Assembly (NCBI GenBank): GCA_008373205.1
Contig: RQOS01000035.1
Coordinates: forward strand, 1-49,454
Length of the DNA: 49,454 bases
Direction: 5' to 3'
Source: SAR202 cluster bacterium
Lineage (GTDB): Bacteria; Chloroflexota; Dehalococcoidia; Lucifugimonadales; Lucifugimonadaceae
The translations under genes and the position numbers were made by a program. Below the pieces are notes generated by a model. The model was not told where the DNA came from. It saw only the letters and a list, made by a program, of their open reading frames with translations, and did not search any database. This document shows, one piece after another, positions 25,194 to 34,054 of the stretch; positions within the stretch are counted from its first letter, which is position 1; each line of letters begins with the position of its first letter.

Positions 25194-26194
25194 TAAATTC
25201 CTTGCCTGGCTTTGGAAGCAGCTATACCTCTTTTTTCAAATTCATCTTGAGCCATAACCACATTTTCTTTTTTACCATCCCATATTTTTAAAGGAGATGC
25301 TTGAAGCCCTCTTCCATAAGAGTAAGTGAGCTCCCATGGAGATTTTTTTAATTTAGCAACCAAATTAATTGAATTCAAATTATCAATTGATTCTTGATCT
25401 TCTTGACCACCTGAAAGAAAAGCTATTCCTGGAACTTCAGCAGGAACATTATTTGAAAGAACTTCAATTGTATAATCAGCAACTTTTCCAGTATCAGCTC
25501 TGTTAGATGCATCAGCACCCGATAAAACCATATTTGGCTTTAGTACAATACCTGGTAAGAATACATTACTTTCATCTAGATGCTCAAAAACTTTATTCAA
25601 AGTTATATCAGTAACTTCAGAACATCTATCTATAGAATGATCTCCATCCATTAATACCTCTGGCTCTACAATTGGAACTAATCCTACTTCTTGACTTAAA
25701 GATGCATATAATGCCAAAAGATAAGAATTAACATTTATTGCATATTGTGTAGGAAGATTATCCCCAATATTAATAACTGCTCTCCACTTAGTAAATCTTG
25801 CTCCAATTTCATAATATTCTTCTAGTCTTTCACGTAATCCATCTAATCCTTCAGTGATAACTTCATTTGGAAACATAGCTAAAGGATGAGTTGATTTATC
25901 CACTTTAATACCTGGAATAATATCATTATCGGAAAGCAATTCAACTATCGGCTGATTTTCAGATGTTTTTTGCTTAAGGGTCTCATCATAAAGTATGACA
26001 CCACTTATATATTCAGAAATTGATTTAGTTTGAAAAAGTAGTTGTCTCCAGTCTCTTCTATTTTCTTCAGAAGATTCAAGATTTATAGAGTCAAATCTTT
26101 TTTTTATGGTTCCGGTACTTTCATCAGCTGCTAATATACCTTTTTTAGGTGAAACCATTAATTTTGCAACTTTTTGTAATTCATTCTTATTCAT
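25190..26194 (-). CDS. Fructose-bisphosphate aldolase, class I
   Basis: A 334-residue Schiff-base aldolase of the animal/plant type. Marks are GILAADESTGTIKKRFDSI near the N-terminus, ARFTKWRAVINIG, the Schiff-base lysine in PGIVLKPNMVLSG, and PGIAFLSGGQ and WELTYSYGRGLQ. It cleaves or forms fructose 1,6-bisphosphate. The start at 26194 is set by GGAGAG five bases upstream, rather than the ATG 18 bases earlier. A minus-strand TATAAT at 26233-26228 is a likely -10. With the FBPase gene 2.3 kb away it supports gluconeogenesis. Confidence 0.93.
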   Translation of the reverse strand: MNKNELQKVAKLMVSPKKGILAADESTGTIKKRFDSINLESSEENRRDWRQLLFQTKSISEYISGVILYDETLKQKTSENQPIVELLSDNDIIPGIKVDKSTHPLAMFPNEVITEGLDGLRERLEEYYEIGARFTKWRAVINIGDNLPTQYAINVNSYLLALYASLSQEVGLVPIVEPEVLMDGDHSIDRCSEVTDITLNKVFEHLDESNVFLPGIVLKPNMVLSGADASNRADTGKVADYTIEVLSNNVPAEVPGIAFLSGGQEDQESIDNLNSINLVAKLKKSPWELTYSYGRGLQASPLKIWDGKKENVVMAQDEFEKRGIAASKARQGIY

Positions 26195-26227
26195 AAATCT
26201 CTCCATATTCATTGAATAAAAAAAGTT

Positions 26228-26233
26228 ATTATA
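26228..26233 (-). promoter_or_regulatory. Putative -10 of the aldolase-amidohydrolase operon
   Basis: TATAAT on the minus strand, 34 bases before the aldolase ATG. The best -35 region 17 bases upstream (ATTCTA) is weak. Confidence 0.35.
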
Positions 26234-26425
26234 ACGATATATGATTACATTAGAATCTATAGCATCTTATTACAAATTGAAACTGGTAATTTAAGTTCTA
26301 AATGGTTAATTTATTAAAAAATGAGTATTTTGATAGTTTTAGGATGATTTTTCAGATGTTTAAGTTGAGTAACTTATTCGTAATTTTCTTAATCTTACCC
26401 AACATCTTGATCTTATTTTTGACAT

Positions 26426-26695
26426 TTAGATGAGCCTATATCCTCTCTTGCTCTGCACCATTATTCCTGGATGACCAAATTGTTTTAATTTTTTTCTTAT
26501 CCTTGATACATACGTATCAACTACCCTTGACTTAGGTAATTTATTAGGCCAAACAAGTTCTATAAGTTCAGATTTACTAAGTACTTTATGAGATTGATTT
26601 ATAAAAATTTTTAGTAACTCATATTCTTTTGGAGTCAAATCAAGAGCTAAATCATTATATGAAATTTGAAATTTTTCTTCTGAAATCTTAAGCAT
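26426..26695 (-). CDS. Stand-alone OmpR/PhoB-type winged-helix DNA-binding protein
   Basis: An 89-residue protein that is only the trans_reg_C domain. It has LALDLTPKEYELLKIFINQ, LSKSELIELVW, the recognition helix region RVVDTYVSRIRKKL and the wing MVQSKRGYRLI, with no receiver domain. AGAGGT lies upstream of the ATG. It follows the ammonium transporter on the same strand after 72 bases containing a GC-rich hairpin, so it may be its regulator or a distal operon gene. In response regulators this domain binds direct repeats. Loss of the receiver by truncation is unlikely because no remnant is seen upstream. Confidence 0.85.
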   Translation of the reverse strand: MLKISEEKFQISYNDLALDLTPKEYELLKIFINQSHKVLSKSELIELVWPNKLPKSRVVDTYVSRIRKKLKQFGHPGIMVQSKRGYRLI

Positions 26696-26725
26696 TTTTC
26701 TATAAACCTCTTTACTTTTATTACC

Positions 26726-26750
26726 GGCTCCCCAGAGGGATTAGGGAGCC
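26726..26750 (-). terminator. GC-rich hairpin between amt and the winged-helix gene
   Basis: GGCTCCC (26726-26732) and GGGAGCC (26744-26750) pair perfectly around an 11-base loop; two more outer pairs form after one mismatch. No T tract follows on either strand, so it may be a processing or stabilising structure, or a partial terminator that lowers downstream expression. Confidence 0.45.
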
Positions 26751-26767
26751 AGTATAAAAGGTATAAA

Positions 26768-28024
26768 CTATTTTTCTACAACGTTTGTGAAGTCTGGGTA
26801 TCCTGATGCACTATGTTCAGTTACATCTAGTCCAATTTTTTGCTCTTCATCACTTGCTCTCATACCAATAGTTAAATCTATCAATTTGAATACAACTAAT
26901 GAAGTTCCAAAAACGAATACAAAAGCAGCTATAACTCCTACAAATTGAGCTCCTAGTTGCCCTGCTCCACCTCCAAAAAGTAATCCATTAATTCCACCGA
27001 ATTCTTCTTGGGCAAATAATCCAACAGCAATAGTTCCCCAAGCACCTGTAAATCCATGTGCAGCTATCGCTCCAACTGGATCATCAATTTTTAAGACATT
27101 TTCCAATAATATGGATGAACCAACAACAACAAATCCACCAATTAATCCAGTTAGAAGTGCCATTCCAGGTCCCATGTTTGCACAACCTGCAGTAATAGCA
27201 ACTAATCCTGCAATTACTCCATTTAGTGTCATATAAACATCAAATCTTTTCCATATTGCATATGATAAAACCATTGCTCCTACAGCTCCTGCTGCGGCTG
27301 CTAAGTTAGTTGTAATGAATATAACTGCTATAGATCCATCATTTCCAGATACTGTTGATCCTGCGTTAAATCCAAACCATCCAAACCAAAGAATAAAGAC
27401 TCCCAGAGCCATAAGGACTACTGAGTGTCCTGGTAATCTTTGAGGTTTACCATCAATATATTTTCCAAGCCTTGGTCCAACAACTATTGCACCAGCTAAT
27501 GCTGCCCATCCTCCAACACTATGAACGACAGTTGATCCAGCAAAATCAACAAAACCAGGTCCTATATCATTTAGCCAACCTCCACCCCATACCCATGAAC
27601 CAAAAATTGGATATATGAAACCTGTTACTGCTACTGCATAAATTAAGTAAGCAGTAAATTTAGTTCTTTCAGCTACTGCTCCAGAAATTATAGTTGCTGC
27701 AGTGGCTGCAAAAACTGTTTGAAATATGAAGAATGCAAAATCAAAATATCCTGTTTCCGATGCAGGATCTATATTTGATAGCAAAAAATTATCAGTTCCT
27801 ATCCAACCAGAACTATTTGTTCCAAACATAAAACCAAAACCTACTAGCCAAAATACCAAAGAACCCAAAGACATATCCATTATATTTTTCATAATGATAT
27901 TTATTGAGTTTTTTGCTCTTGTTGCTCCAGCTTCAAGTAGGGAAAAGCCAGCTTGCATAAGAAAAACAAGCACTGTGGCCAGAAGTGTCCATACTATATC
28001 AAGAGCTACTGGATTGAAATCCAT
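26768..28024 (-). CDS. amt: Ammonium transporter
   Basis: A 418-residue Amt/MEP/Rh channel with about 11 membrane spans. Conserved features are the N-terminal AGFSLLEAGATRAKNSINI, the pore histidines in VVHSVGGWAALAGA and AAHGFTGAWGT, and FGWFGFNAGST. The length fits bacterial Amt. No glnK (PII) gene is attached, although most bacterial amtB genes have one. AAGGAG precedes the ATG. A 9-bp inverted repeat lies 65 bases upstream (28089-28119). Confidence 0.94.
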   Translation of the reverse strand: MDFNPVALDIVWTLLATVLVFLMQAGFSLLEAGATRAKNSINIIMKNIMDMSLGSLVFWLVGFGFMFGTNSSGWIGTDNFLLSNIDPASETGYFDFAFFIFQTVFAATAATIISGAVAERTKFTAYLIYAVAVTGFIYPIFGSWVWGGGWLNDIGPGFVDFAGSTVVHSVGGWAALAGAIVVGPRLGKYIDGKPQRLPGHSVVLMALGVFILWFGWFGFNAGSTVSGNDGSIAVIFITTNLAAAAGAVGAMVLSYAIWKRFDVYMTLNGVIAGLVAITAGCANMGPGMALLTGLIGGFVVVGSSILLENVLKIDDPVGAIAAHGFTGAWGTIAVGLFAQEEFGGINGLLFGGGAGQLGAQFVGVIAAFVFVFGTSLVVFKLIDLTIGMRASDEEQKIGLDVTEHSASGYPDFTNVVEK

Positions 28025-28088
28025 AACATTACTCCTTACTAATTTAAAACTATGTTAGAAATTTTATTGTTCTAATATTTCAAAAGAG

Positions 28089-28119
28089 TTAATGAAATGT
28101 TTCTAATTTTTTTCATTAA
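28089..28119. promoter_or_regulatory. Inverted repeat upstream of amt (TTAATGAAA / TTTCATTAA)
   Basis: Perfect 9-bp arms at 28089-28097 and 28111-28119 with a 13-base spacer. It lies about 65 bases upstream of the amt ATG, within the expected promoter zone. Candidate operator; the centre-to-centre distance of the arms is 22 bases, two helical turns. Confidence 0.5.
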
Positions 28120-28226
28120 TGTGAATATAAATTAATTAAACATTAACGTAACAAATTGATAATATTGCTGAAATATTTTTTGAAGAAAATAAAGAAGTAT
28201 TCTAATAAAAATTGAGTGAATATTAA

Positions 28227-28343
28227 ATGAGAAAATCAGAAATAAATAACCCAGTAATTATAAAAGATTCAAAAAGATCTGCAATTATAATGTCATTTTA
28301 TATAGTGATTATCGTAACTGGAGTTTTAATATCAGTAGTTTAG
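28227..28343 (+). CDS. Possible 38-residue single-span membrane protein
   Basis: ATG at 28227 opens 38 codons to TAG at 28341-28343. The peptide has a polar, basic N-terminus (MRKSEINNPVIIKDSKRSA) followed by one hydrophobic span (IIMSFYIVIIVTGVLISVV), a sensible small inner-membrane topology. Its Shine-Dalgarno is weak. The stop lies inside a perfect 10-bp stem (28332-28357), as if a short transcript ended there. Unknown function. Better supported than most chance ORFs by its amphipathic split, but still unproven. Confidence 0.45.
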   Translation: MRKSEINNPVIIKDSKRSAIIMSFYIVIIVTGVLISVV

Positions 28344-28357
28344 TAAAAAACTACTGA
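28332..28357 (+). terminator. Stem-loop at the end of the small ORF
   Basis: TCAGTAGTTT (28332-28341) and AAACTACTGA (28348-28357) are exact complements with a six-base loop. The stem contains the stop codon region of the small ORF. No T run follows (AAATTATAATTCTT), so termination would be imperfect. Confidence 0.4.
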
Positions 28358-28470
28358 AAATTATAATTCTTAAAAAAAATCACACTGTGCCTTTGTATTT
28401 CATTGAAAAAATATAACCTTAATAATATGTTGTTATAGATAGATTTAAACTGTTTATAAAGAACTAAATT

Positions 28471-29427
28471 ATGGTTAATAGAAATCAAAACTTAAGTGAA
28501 TATCTTAACAATTTAGATATAGAATCAGACTTAAAAAAAATCATCTCTGTCATTTCTTCAACTTGCTATAAAATTTCTGAAGCAATTAGATTATCAAATA
28601 TTAATAATTTATTAGGTAAGACAGGCGAAATAAACATTCAAGGAGAGCAAGTCGAAAAGCTAGATGAGCTAGCTAATAATCTTCTTATAAAAAACTTATC
28701 TGAAACAGGTAAGGTTTTTCTTATGGGATCTGAAGAAATAGAATCGGTTATTATTCCAAACCCAAATAATAAAAATGCAGAATTCATCGTTGTTTTTGAT
28801 CCACTAGATGGTTCTTCAAATATTGATGTGTCTGTAACTATTGGTACAATCTTTGCTATTTATAAACGAGTAAATTCAGATCAAAATGATGAGTCAAATC
28901 TTTTACAAGAAGGTAACAAAGCTATAGCAGCAGGATATACAGTTTATGGCTCTTCAACAGTAATGTGTATTTCAACCAAAGAAGATACTTCAATGTTTTC
29001 ATTTGATAAAAAGGGTTGCCCTATCATCACTAACTCAAAAATTATTCATGGTAACTCTAAAGTATACTCAGTCAATGAATCAAACTGGAATAAATTTACA
29101 GAAAAAGATAAAAGATGGATTACATCACTTAAATCAGGTGTAAATGGTAAATATACCGCTAGATATGTAGGTTCATTAGTAGCTGACTTTCACAGAAACC
29201 TTCTAAAGGGAGGGATTTTTTCATATCCTGCAGACCCAAAAACCGGAATTGGAAGGCTAAGATTAATTTATGAATGCAATCCACTATCTTTCATAGCTAA
29301 AAATACTAATGGTTATGCATCTGATGGAGAAAAAAGTATCCTAGAAATTAAACCTGAAAATCTACATCAAAGAGTAGGCTTTTATATTGGGAACAATATA
29401 GAAATGTCTATATATAAAAATTCTTAG
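28471..29427 (+). CDS. fbp: Fructose-1,6-bisphosphatase, class I
   Basis: A 318-residue FBPase of the usual length. Metal/phosphatase motif FDPLDGSSNIDVSVTIGTIF, GYTVYGSSTVM, RYVGSLVADFHRNLLKGGIF and RLRLIYECNPLSFI are all characteristic. It hydrolyses fructose 1,6-bisphosphate to fructose 6-phosphate, the committed gluconeogenic step. Ribosome site before the ATG is weak. Its stop and the stop of the convergent aminotransferase share four bases (TTAG at 29424-29427). Confidence 0.95.
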   Translation: MVNRNQNLSEYLNNLDIESDLKKIISVISSTCYKISEAIRLSNINNLLGKTGEINIQGEQVEKLDELANNLLIKNLSETGKVFLMGSEEIESVIIPNPNNKNAEFIVVFDPLDGSSNIDVSVTIGTIFAIYKRVNSDQNDESNLLQEGNKAIAAGYTVYGSSTVMCISTKEDTSMFSFDKKGCPIITNSKIIHGNSKVYSVNESNWNKFTEKDKRWITSLKSGVNGKYTARYVGSLVADFHRNLLKGGIFSYPADPKTGIGRLRLIYECNPLSFIAKNTNGYASDGEKSILEIKPENLHQRVGFYIGNNIEMSIYKNS

Positions 29428-30635
29428 ATTACTTTTAGATCCTTAAGAATAGAAGCTAATTCTTTTATTCCTTCATAATTTTTTTCTACAGGTTCAAATG
29501 AAAAGCAAAGTCTAGCCATATTTTGACCATCACCATTTGGAGCAAACATATCTCCAGCAATGTATCCAACACCTCTGCTAAAAACTTCATCTCTGACTTC
29601 AGTTAAATTAGCCCCATCTGTCATTTCAATCCATGTGTAACAGCCACCTTTGGGTGAAGACCATTTTGCACTTGTATTAGAGAAAAAATCTACTAATCCT
29701 TTTTCCATAGATTCTTTCTTATCTTTCAAAATCTTATCATAGGTAGATTTTTGGTTTTCAAGATTATTTCTCAAGAATCCATCAATTGCATAAGCTGTAA
29801 ATTGATTAGGACCTGAGCCAACTTTTACTGATAAAGCTCTGTCAATTACTTCATCACTTGCAGTGAAAAATCCCATTCTTAGACCTGGCGCAATAAGCTT
29901 AGAGAAAGAACCAACATAAATCACCATTCCTGAATCATCAAGAGTAGCAAAGGCTGGTTCTGGATCTCCTTCAAATCTATTGTCGACATAACAATCGTCC
30001 TCTAAAATAGGAATTCCATATTTGTGGCAAATATCAAGAATTTCAAGTTTTCTTGATTTTGGTAAAGTGGATCCAGTAGGATTTTGGTGCTCAGGAATTG
30101 TGTAAAGCATTTTTGGCATAACACCATGCTGACTTTTTATATTAAGAATAGTTTCTTCTAATTTTTCTGGAATTAATCCTTGATCATCTATAGGTGAACC
30201 TACTGTGTTAGCTTCATAAAATGTAAGTTGCTTTGTAGTACCCATATATACAAACTGTTCAGTTATCACATAATCACCTGGATCTATTAAAGCTTGAATA
30301 ACTAATCCATTAGCTTCACCAGAACCATTACATAATACTATTGATTCTTTATTTGCCCTAATTCCTCTATCATTTTTAATTTTATTTGCAGTAAATTCTC
30401 TTAATGATTCATCCCCTTGAACATGTGGATAATATGCCATTTCTATAGAAACTTTTTCTAAATCAGCATCAACTTTTGATTTCAATCCATCAATTAATCC
30501 ATACATTGGAACTGCTTCGAATGGAGGATAAGCTACTGCAAAATCATACTTAGCATGTTGTGTTAGAAGTCTGTCAGCATCAGTTGATTTTTCAGACCAT
30601 AAATTATCAAAATTAAATTTACTTGAAATACTCAT
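29424..30635 (-). CDS. PLP-dependent aminotransferase, MocR/2-aminoadipate type without HTH
   Basis: A 403-residue fold-type I enzyme like LysN/ARO8. Marks are YYPHVQGDESLREFTANKI, IPEHQNPTGST, ILEDDCYVDNRFEG, and the PLP lysine in VGSFSKLIAPGLRMGFF; the C-terminal MARLCFSFEP carries the carboxylate Arg. There is no N-terminal GntR domain, so it is a plain aminotransferase, probably for 2-aminoadipate, branched or aromatic amino acids. GAGGG precedes the ATG. Confidence 0.86.
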   Translation of the reverse strand: MSISSKFNFDNLWSEKSTDADRLLTQHAKYDFAVAYPPFEAVPMYGLIDGLKSKVDADLEKVSIEMAYYPHVQGDESLREFTANKIKNDRGIRANKESIVLCNGSGEANGLVIQALIDPGDYVITEQFVYMGTTKQLTFYEANTVGSPIDDQGLIPEKLEETILNIKSQHGVMPKMLYTIPEHQNPTGSTLPKSRKLEILDICHKYGIPILEDDCYVDNRFEGDPEPAFATLDDSGMVIYVGSFSKLIAPGLRMGFFTASDEVIDRALSVKVGSGPNQFTAYAIDGFLRNNLENQKSTYDKILKDKKESMEKGLVDFFSNTSAKWSSPKGGCYTWIEMTDGANLTEVRDEVFSRGVGYIAGDMFAPNGDGQNMARLCFSFEPVEKNYEGIKELASILKDLKVI

Positions 30636-30755
30636 TTTTTAACCCTCTTCTTCGAAAAAATATATTTTTATCTAGATTACAGACATTATTTCGAAGTAGC
30701 AAGTGTGAAACCTGTATTAAATTTATGTTCTTTTTTTGGACAAAATGAAATAAAA

Positions 30756-30761
30756 TATAAT
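30756..30761 (+). promoter_or_regulatory. Putative -10 of rpoD
   Basis: TATAAT 30 bases before the TTG start. A TTGGAC 14 bases upstream (30736-30741) is too close for a normal -35, and the position 17 bases upstream reads TTTTTG. Confidence 0.35.
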
Positions 30762-30791
30762 TTCAGGGGTAAATAAAAGGAGAGATAATAA

Positions 30792-32318
30792 TTGGTTCGA
30801 AAATCTAATGATGACGGCAATGTAATTGAAGAAGGTTTTGAAAATGAGGATGACGATAATATACGTCGTTCCAGCAAAACAAGTATAGAAGATGAGGCTA
30901 ATGAAGAAGAACAGGACCTTAAATCTTTCACTAGTTCTGAATTAACTAGTTGGGAACAAAGAAGAGAGTCTAATAACGATACATCAAAAAAGAATAAGGA
31001 TGATTCCGAACTAAGTAACGATACAGTAAGAATGTACTTAAAAGAAATAGGTAAAGTAAATCTATTATCAGCTCAAGATGAGGTTATTTTAGCTAGATCT
31101 ATAGAAAGTTCAATTTTCTTGAAAAAGATACTCATAATGCCATCAGATTTTTCTGAAGAGGACATAGATTATGGCACTAACTTTTTTGAAAACAATGATC
31201 TTAATAGCTTCATAATTGAAAAATTACTTGAAAAAATTTCAGATTTATCAAAGATAACTAAAGCACTAAAGAAGTTTTTAAATATTAAAGAAGAAATAAC
31301 TCTTTCAGAACTTTCTACAAATGAAAGAATTAAAGAAATTATCGATGGGCAGAAAGTAGATGAGTTTTTCCTCGAAGCTTCAAAATATATTTCTGATAGT
31401 ACTGGTATTCCCTTGGAAGAAACACAGGAAAAAATTATTGAGCTTTCTATTTTAAGAAGAATTTTCCCTGAAAATTATCTTATAAAATCTAAAGTTAATA
31501 TAGAAAAGCCAATCAAAAACCCTAATCCTGTCATTAAAGATCTTACTGATGGGAATAAGTTTAAAAATCATATCCAAATACTAAAAGAAGAGGGCGAAAA
31601 GGCTAGAAAACATTTAGGTGAAGCAAACTTAAGACTTGTTGTTTCGGTTGCTAAAAAACACTTGAATAGAGGGCTTTCAATGTTAGATCTAATTCAAGAA
31701 GGAAATATTGGATTAATGAGAGCAATTGAAAAATTTGATTTCAGAAAGGGTTTTAAGTTTTCTACTTATGCGACTTGGTGGATAAGGCAAGGAATTACAA
31801 GAGCTATAGCTGATCAAGCCAGAACTATAAGAATTCCTGTTCATGTGGTAGAAACATTAAACAAAATAATGAGGTCAAGAAGAGAATTGGCTCAAGAATT
31901 CAACCGAGAACCTTCAATTCAAGAACTTTCAGAAAGACTAGAAATGCAACCTAATAAAGTTGCTGAGATTCTAAAAATGGCTCAAGAACCAGTTTCGCTT
32001 GAAACACCCATAGGTGAAGAAGGAGAAAATGAACTTGGAGACTTAATTGAAGATGATTCTACCCCTACTCCTCCCGAAGTCGCCGCTCAATCATCTATGA
32101 GAAGTCACATTGATTCAGTACTTAGTCAGTTAAATGATAGAGAAAGAAAAGTATTAGAGCTCAGATTTGGTATTACTGACGGGAAACCAAGAACTTTGGA
32201 AGAAATTGGCAGAGACTTAAGCCTTACAAGAGAAAGAATTAGGCAGATAGAAAGAAAAGCACTGGGAAGATTAAGATCTGATAGAGACGTGTCTGATTTG
32301 AAAGAACTTATTTCCTAG
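30792..32318 (+). CDS. rpoD: Primary sigma factor (sigma-70, RpoD)
   Basis: A 508-residue group 1 sigma factor. A very acidic N-terminus (about 1-75) is followed by region 1.2 (DTVRMYLKEIGKVNLLSAQDEV), a non-conserved insert with helical segments (about 110-265), region 2 (NLRLVVSVAKKHLNRGLSML, DLIQEGNIGLMRAIEKFD, STYATWWIRQGITRAIADQ), region 3 (RIPVHVVETLNKI) and region 4 (LEEIGRDLSLTRERIRQIE). The complete set of conserved regions points to the housekeeping factor. Start TTG at 30792 with AAGGAG upstream. Confidence 0.95.
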   Translation: MVRKSNDDGNVIEEGFENEDDDNIRRSSKTSIEDEANEEEQDLKSFTSSELTSWEQRRESNNDTSKKNKDDSELSNDTVRMYLKEIGKVNLLSAQDEVILARSIESSIFLKKILIMPSDFSEEDIDYGTNFFENNDLNSFIIEKLLEKISDLSKITKALKKFLNIKEEITLSELSTNERIKEIIDGQKVDEFFLEASKYISDSTGIPLEETQEKIIELSILRRIFPENYLIKSKVNIEKPIKNPNPVIKDLTDGNKFKNHIQILKEEGEKARKHLGEANLRLVVSVAKKHLNRGLSMLDLIQEGNIGLMRAIEKFDFRKGFKFSTYATWWIRQGITRAIADQARTIRIPVHVVETLNKIMRSRRELAQEFNREPSIQELSERLEMQPNKVAEILKMAQEPVSLETPIGEEGENELGDLIEDDSTPTPPEVAAQSSMRSHIDSVLSQLNDRERKVLELRFGITDGKPRTLEEIGRDLSLTRERIRQIERKALGRLRSDRDVSDLKELIS

Positions 32319-32389
32319 TTTTCACTTCTAGATTTAACTCAAATAAATAGTATAATTTTGATAATAAATTATATTAGGAGTTACTTACT

Positions 32390-34054
32390 TTGAGCGACAG
32401 ATTATCTTTCAACTCACAAATTGAATGTGATGACATATTTACACCTGAATTTCAAACACTGCTTGTTAATCTTCATGACAAATTTAACGATGAAGTCAAA
32501 CAAATTCGAAAAGAACGAATCGAAAATCAAGAAAAAGCAAGAAATGGGATAATGCCATCTCCATTAGAAAAATCTGAAGCTAATGGTGAATGGAAAATAG
32601 GAGAATTACCTGACGATCTAAGAAAACCTGGAATAGAAATTTCTGGGCCTGCAGGTATAGCTTCTATGCTTATTAATGCATTAAATCCTGGACCTGGTGG
32701 AGTAAGAGCTGAGGGAGATTTAGACGATGATGAAGATGCAGCAGGTCATACTCTAGAGGATTCTATTCATGCAACTAGAAATAGAATGAACGCAACCTTA
32801 GGAACGTTAACTTTTGATAATAAAATAACTGGTAAGCATTATGAATTACAACCTGGCAAAATTCCTTTTTTTATGCATAGAGAAAGAGGATTGCACTTGG
32901 ATGAACCTTCTGTAACTATAGATAATGAACCTATCTCAGCAACAATTCTTGGGACCGCACTAACTCTATTTTTTGGAGGCAGAGCTCAACATAAAAGTGG
33001 TGATGGAGTATATTTCTATATTCCAAAAACAGAATCTGCAAGAGAAACAAAATTTTATAATAGTTTATTTACTGAAATTAAGAATTCTGTTTCAGAAATA
33101 AATGACATAAATATTAAGGCAATAATACTTATCGAGTCACTTCCTGCTGTGTTTCAAATGGAAGAAATGTTATATGCTCTTGGAGAATATGCTGCTGGAT
33201 TGAATGCAGCTAGATGGGACCTTAAAGCAAGTATTCTTGAGTATGTCATGCACGACAAAGATTTTGTATGGCCTGATAGATTCGATGTTACTATTCAAAA
33301 TACTGAGTTTATGTCTAATATTTTTAGAAGATTAGTTGCAATTTGCTTAAAACATGACGCTGTTCCAATAGGAGGAATGGCCACTGCATTGCCTTCTAGA
33401 GATGAAGAGGTAAACATAGAAGCAGCAAAATCTATAAAATCAGATAAAGAGTGGGAAGCAAAACAAGGGTTTATCAGAGCTTGGGTTGCTCATATTTATC
33501 ATATGGATCCAGCTGCTGAGCCATTCAAGAAACTAAGAGACTCAGGATGGGAACCTTCAGAGGATATGAAAAATCCTGATAATTATCCCGTTAAGATAGA
33601 TAATCCTAATGGAACGCTCACTAAAGAAGGAACAAGACAAAATGTTAGAACTTTACTTGAGTATATTGAAGGCTGGTTAAACGGTCGAGGAGCTAAAGGT
33701 ATTGATAGATTAGCAGGAAAACCAGGTAAAAGACCTGCATTAATGGAAGATTTAGCAACAGCTAGGATTTCTACTGGACAAATTGCTCAAAGAATCATAC
33801 ATAAATCTTTCTCAGAAGACACTGAAGAAGAACATACTTTCAATCTTGTTAAAGAAATTATAAATGATGAAACAAAAGATATAATAAATTTACTTGGAGA
33901 TGATGCTACAGATGACCAAAAATCAAAGTATGAAAAATCTTCAAAAATTGCAATGCAATGGATTAAAAACTATACAGATTATGAATTCAGATCATTAGGT
34001 TCTTACACAAGAGATGATCTAGAAAAAATTGCTAGTAGCCCTGATGCTTTCTAA
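32390..34054 (+). CDS. aceB: Malate synthase (AceB-like)
   Basis: A 554-residue malate synthase A-type enzyme: glyoxylate plus acetyl-CoA gives malate and CoA. Motifs are FFMHRERGLHL, FFGGRAQHKSGDGVYFYIPK, AIILIESLPAVFQMEEMLY and the signature-like EYAAGLNAARWDLKASI. The usual GLNxGRWDYIFS is changed at several places (AARWDLKAS), and GPAGIASMLINALNPGP is the N-terminal hallmark (GPxERKMxINALNSGA in AceB). TTG start at 32390 with AGGAG upstream. No isocitrate lyase gene is next to it, so glyoxylate may come from glycolate. Its stop overlaps a convergent NHL gene stop by four bases. Confidence 0.88.
   Translation: MSDRLSFNSQIECDDIFTPEFQTLLVNLHDKFNDEVKQIRKERIENQEKARNGIMPSPLEKSEANGEWKIGELPDDLRKPGIEISGPAGIASMLINALNPGPGGVRAEGDLDDDEDAAGHTLEDSIHATRNRMNATLGTLTFDNKITGKHYELQPGKIPFFMHRERGLHLDEPSVTIDNEPISATILGTALTLFFGGRAQHKSGDGVYFYIPKTESARETKFYNSLFTEIKNSVSEINDINIKAIILIESLPAVFQMEEMLYALGEYAAGLNAARWDLKASILEYVMHDKDFVWPDRFDVTIQNTEFMSNIFRRLVAICLKHDAVPIGGMATALPSRDEEVNIEAAKSIKSDKEWEAKQGFIRAWVAHIYHMDPAAEPFKKLRDSGWEPSEDMKNPDNYPVKIDNPNGTLTKEGTRQNVRTLLEYIEGWLNGRGAKGIDRLAGKPGKRPALMEDLATARISTGQIAQRIIHKSFSEDTEEEHTFNLVKEIINDETKDIINLLGDDATDDQKSKYEKSSKIAMQWIKNYTDYEFRSLGSYTRDDLEKIASSPDAF

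Larger units (their letters stand above)
28025..28470. other. 446-base gap between amt and fbp
   Basis: Contains the amt upstream inverted repeat (28089-28119), the small ORF at 28227-28343 and its hairpin. The remaining 110 bases before fbp are AT-rich with no gene, RNA motif or strong promoter that can be picked by eye. Confidence 0.5.

Noticed and set aside
26354-26407. Nested stem (AGATGTT/AACATCT around TAAGTT-GAGT-AACTTA) as a riboswitch or terminator
   Set aside because: Stems of six to seven A/T-rich pairs with a 40-base interior and no T tail are too weak to call.
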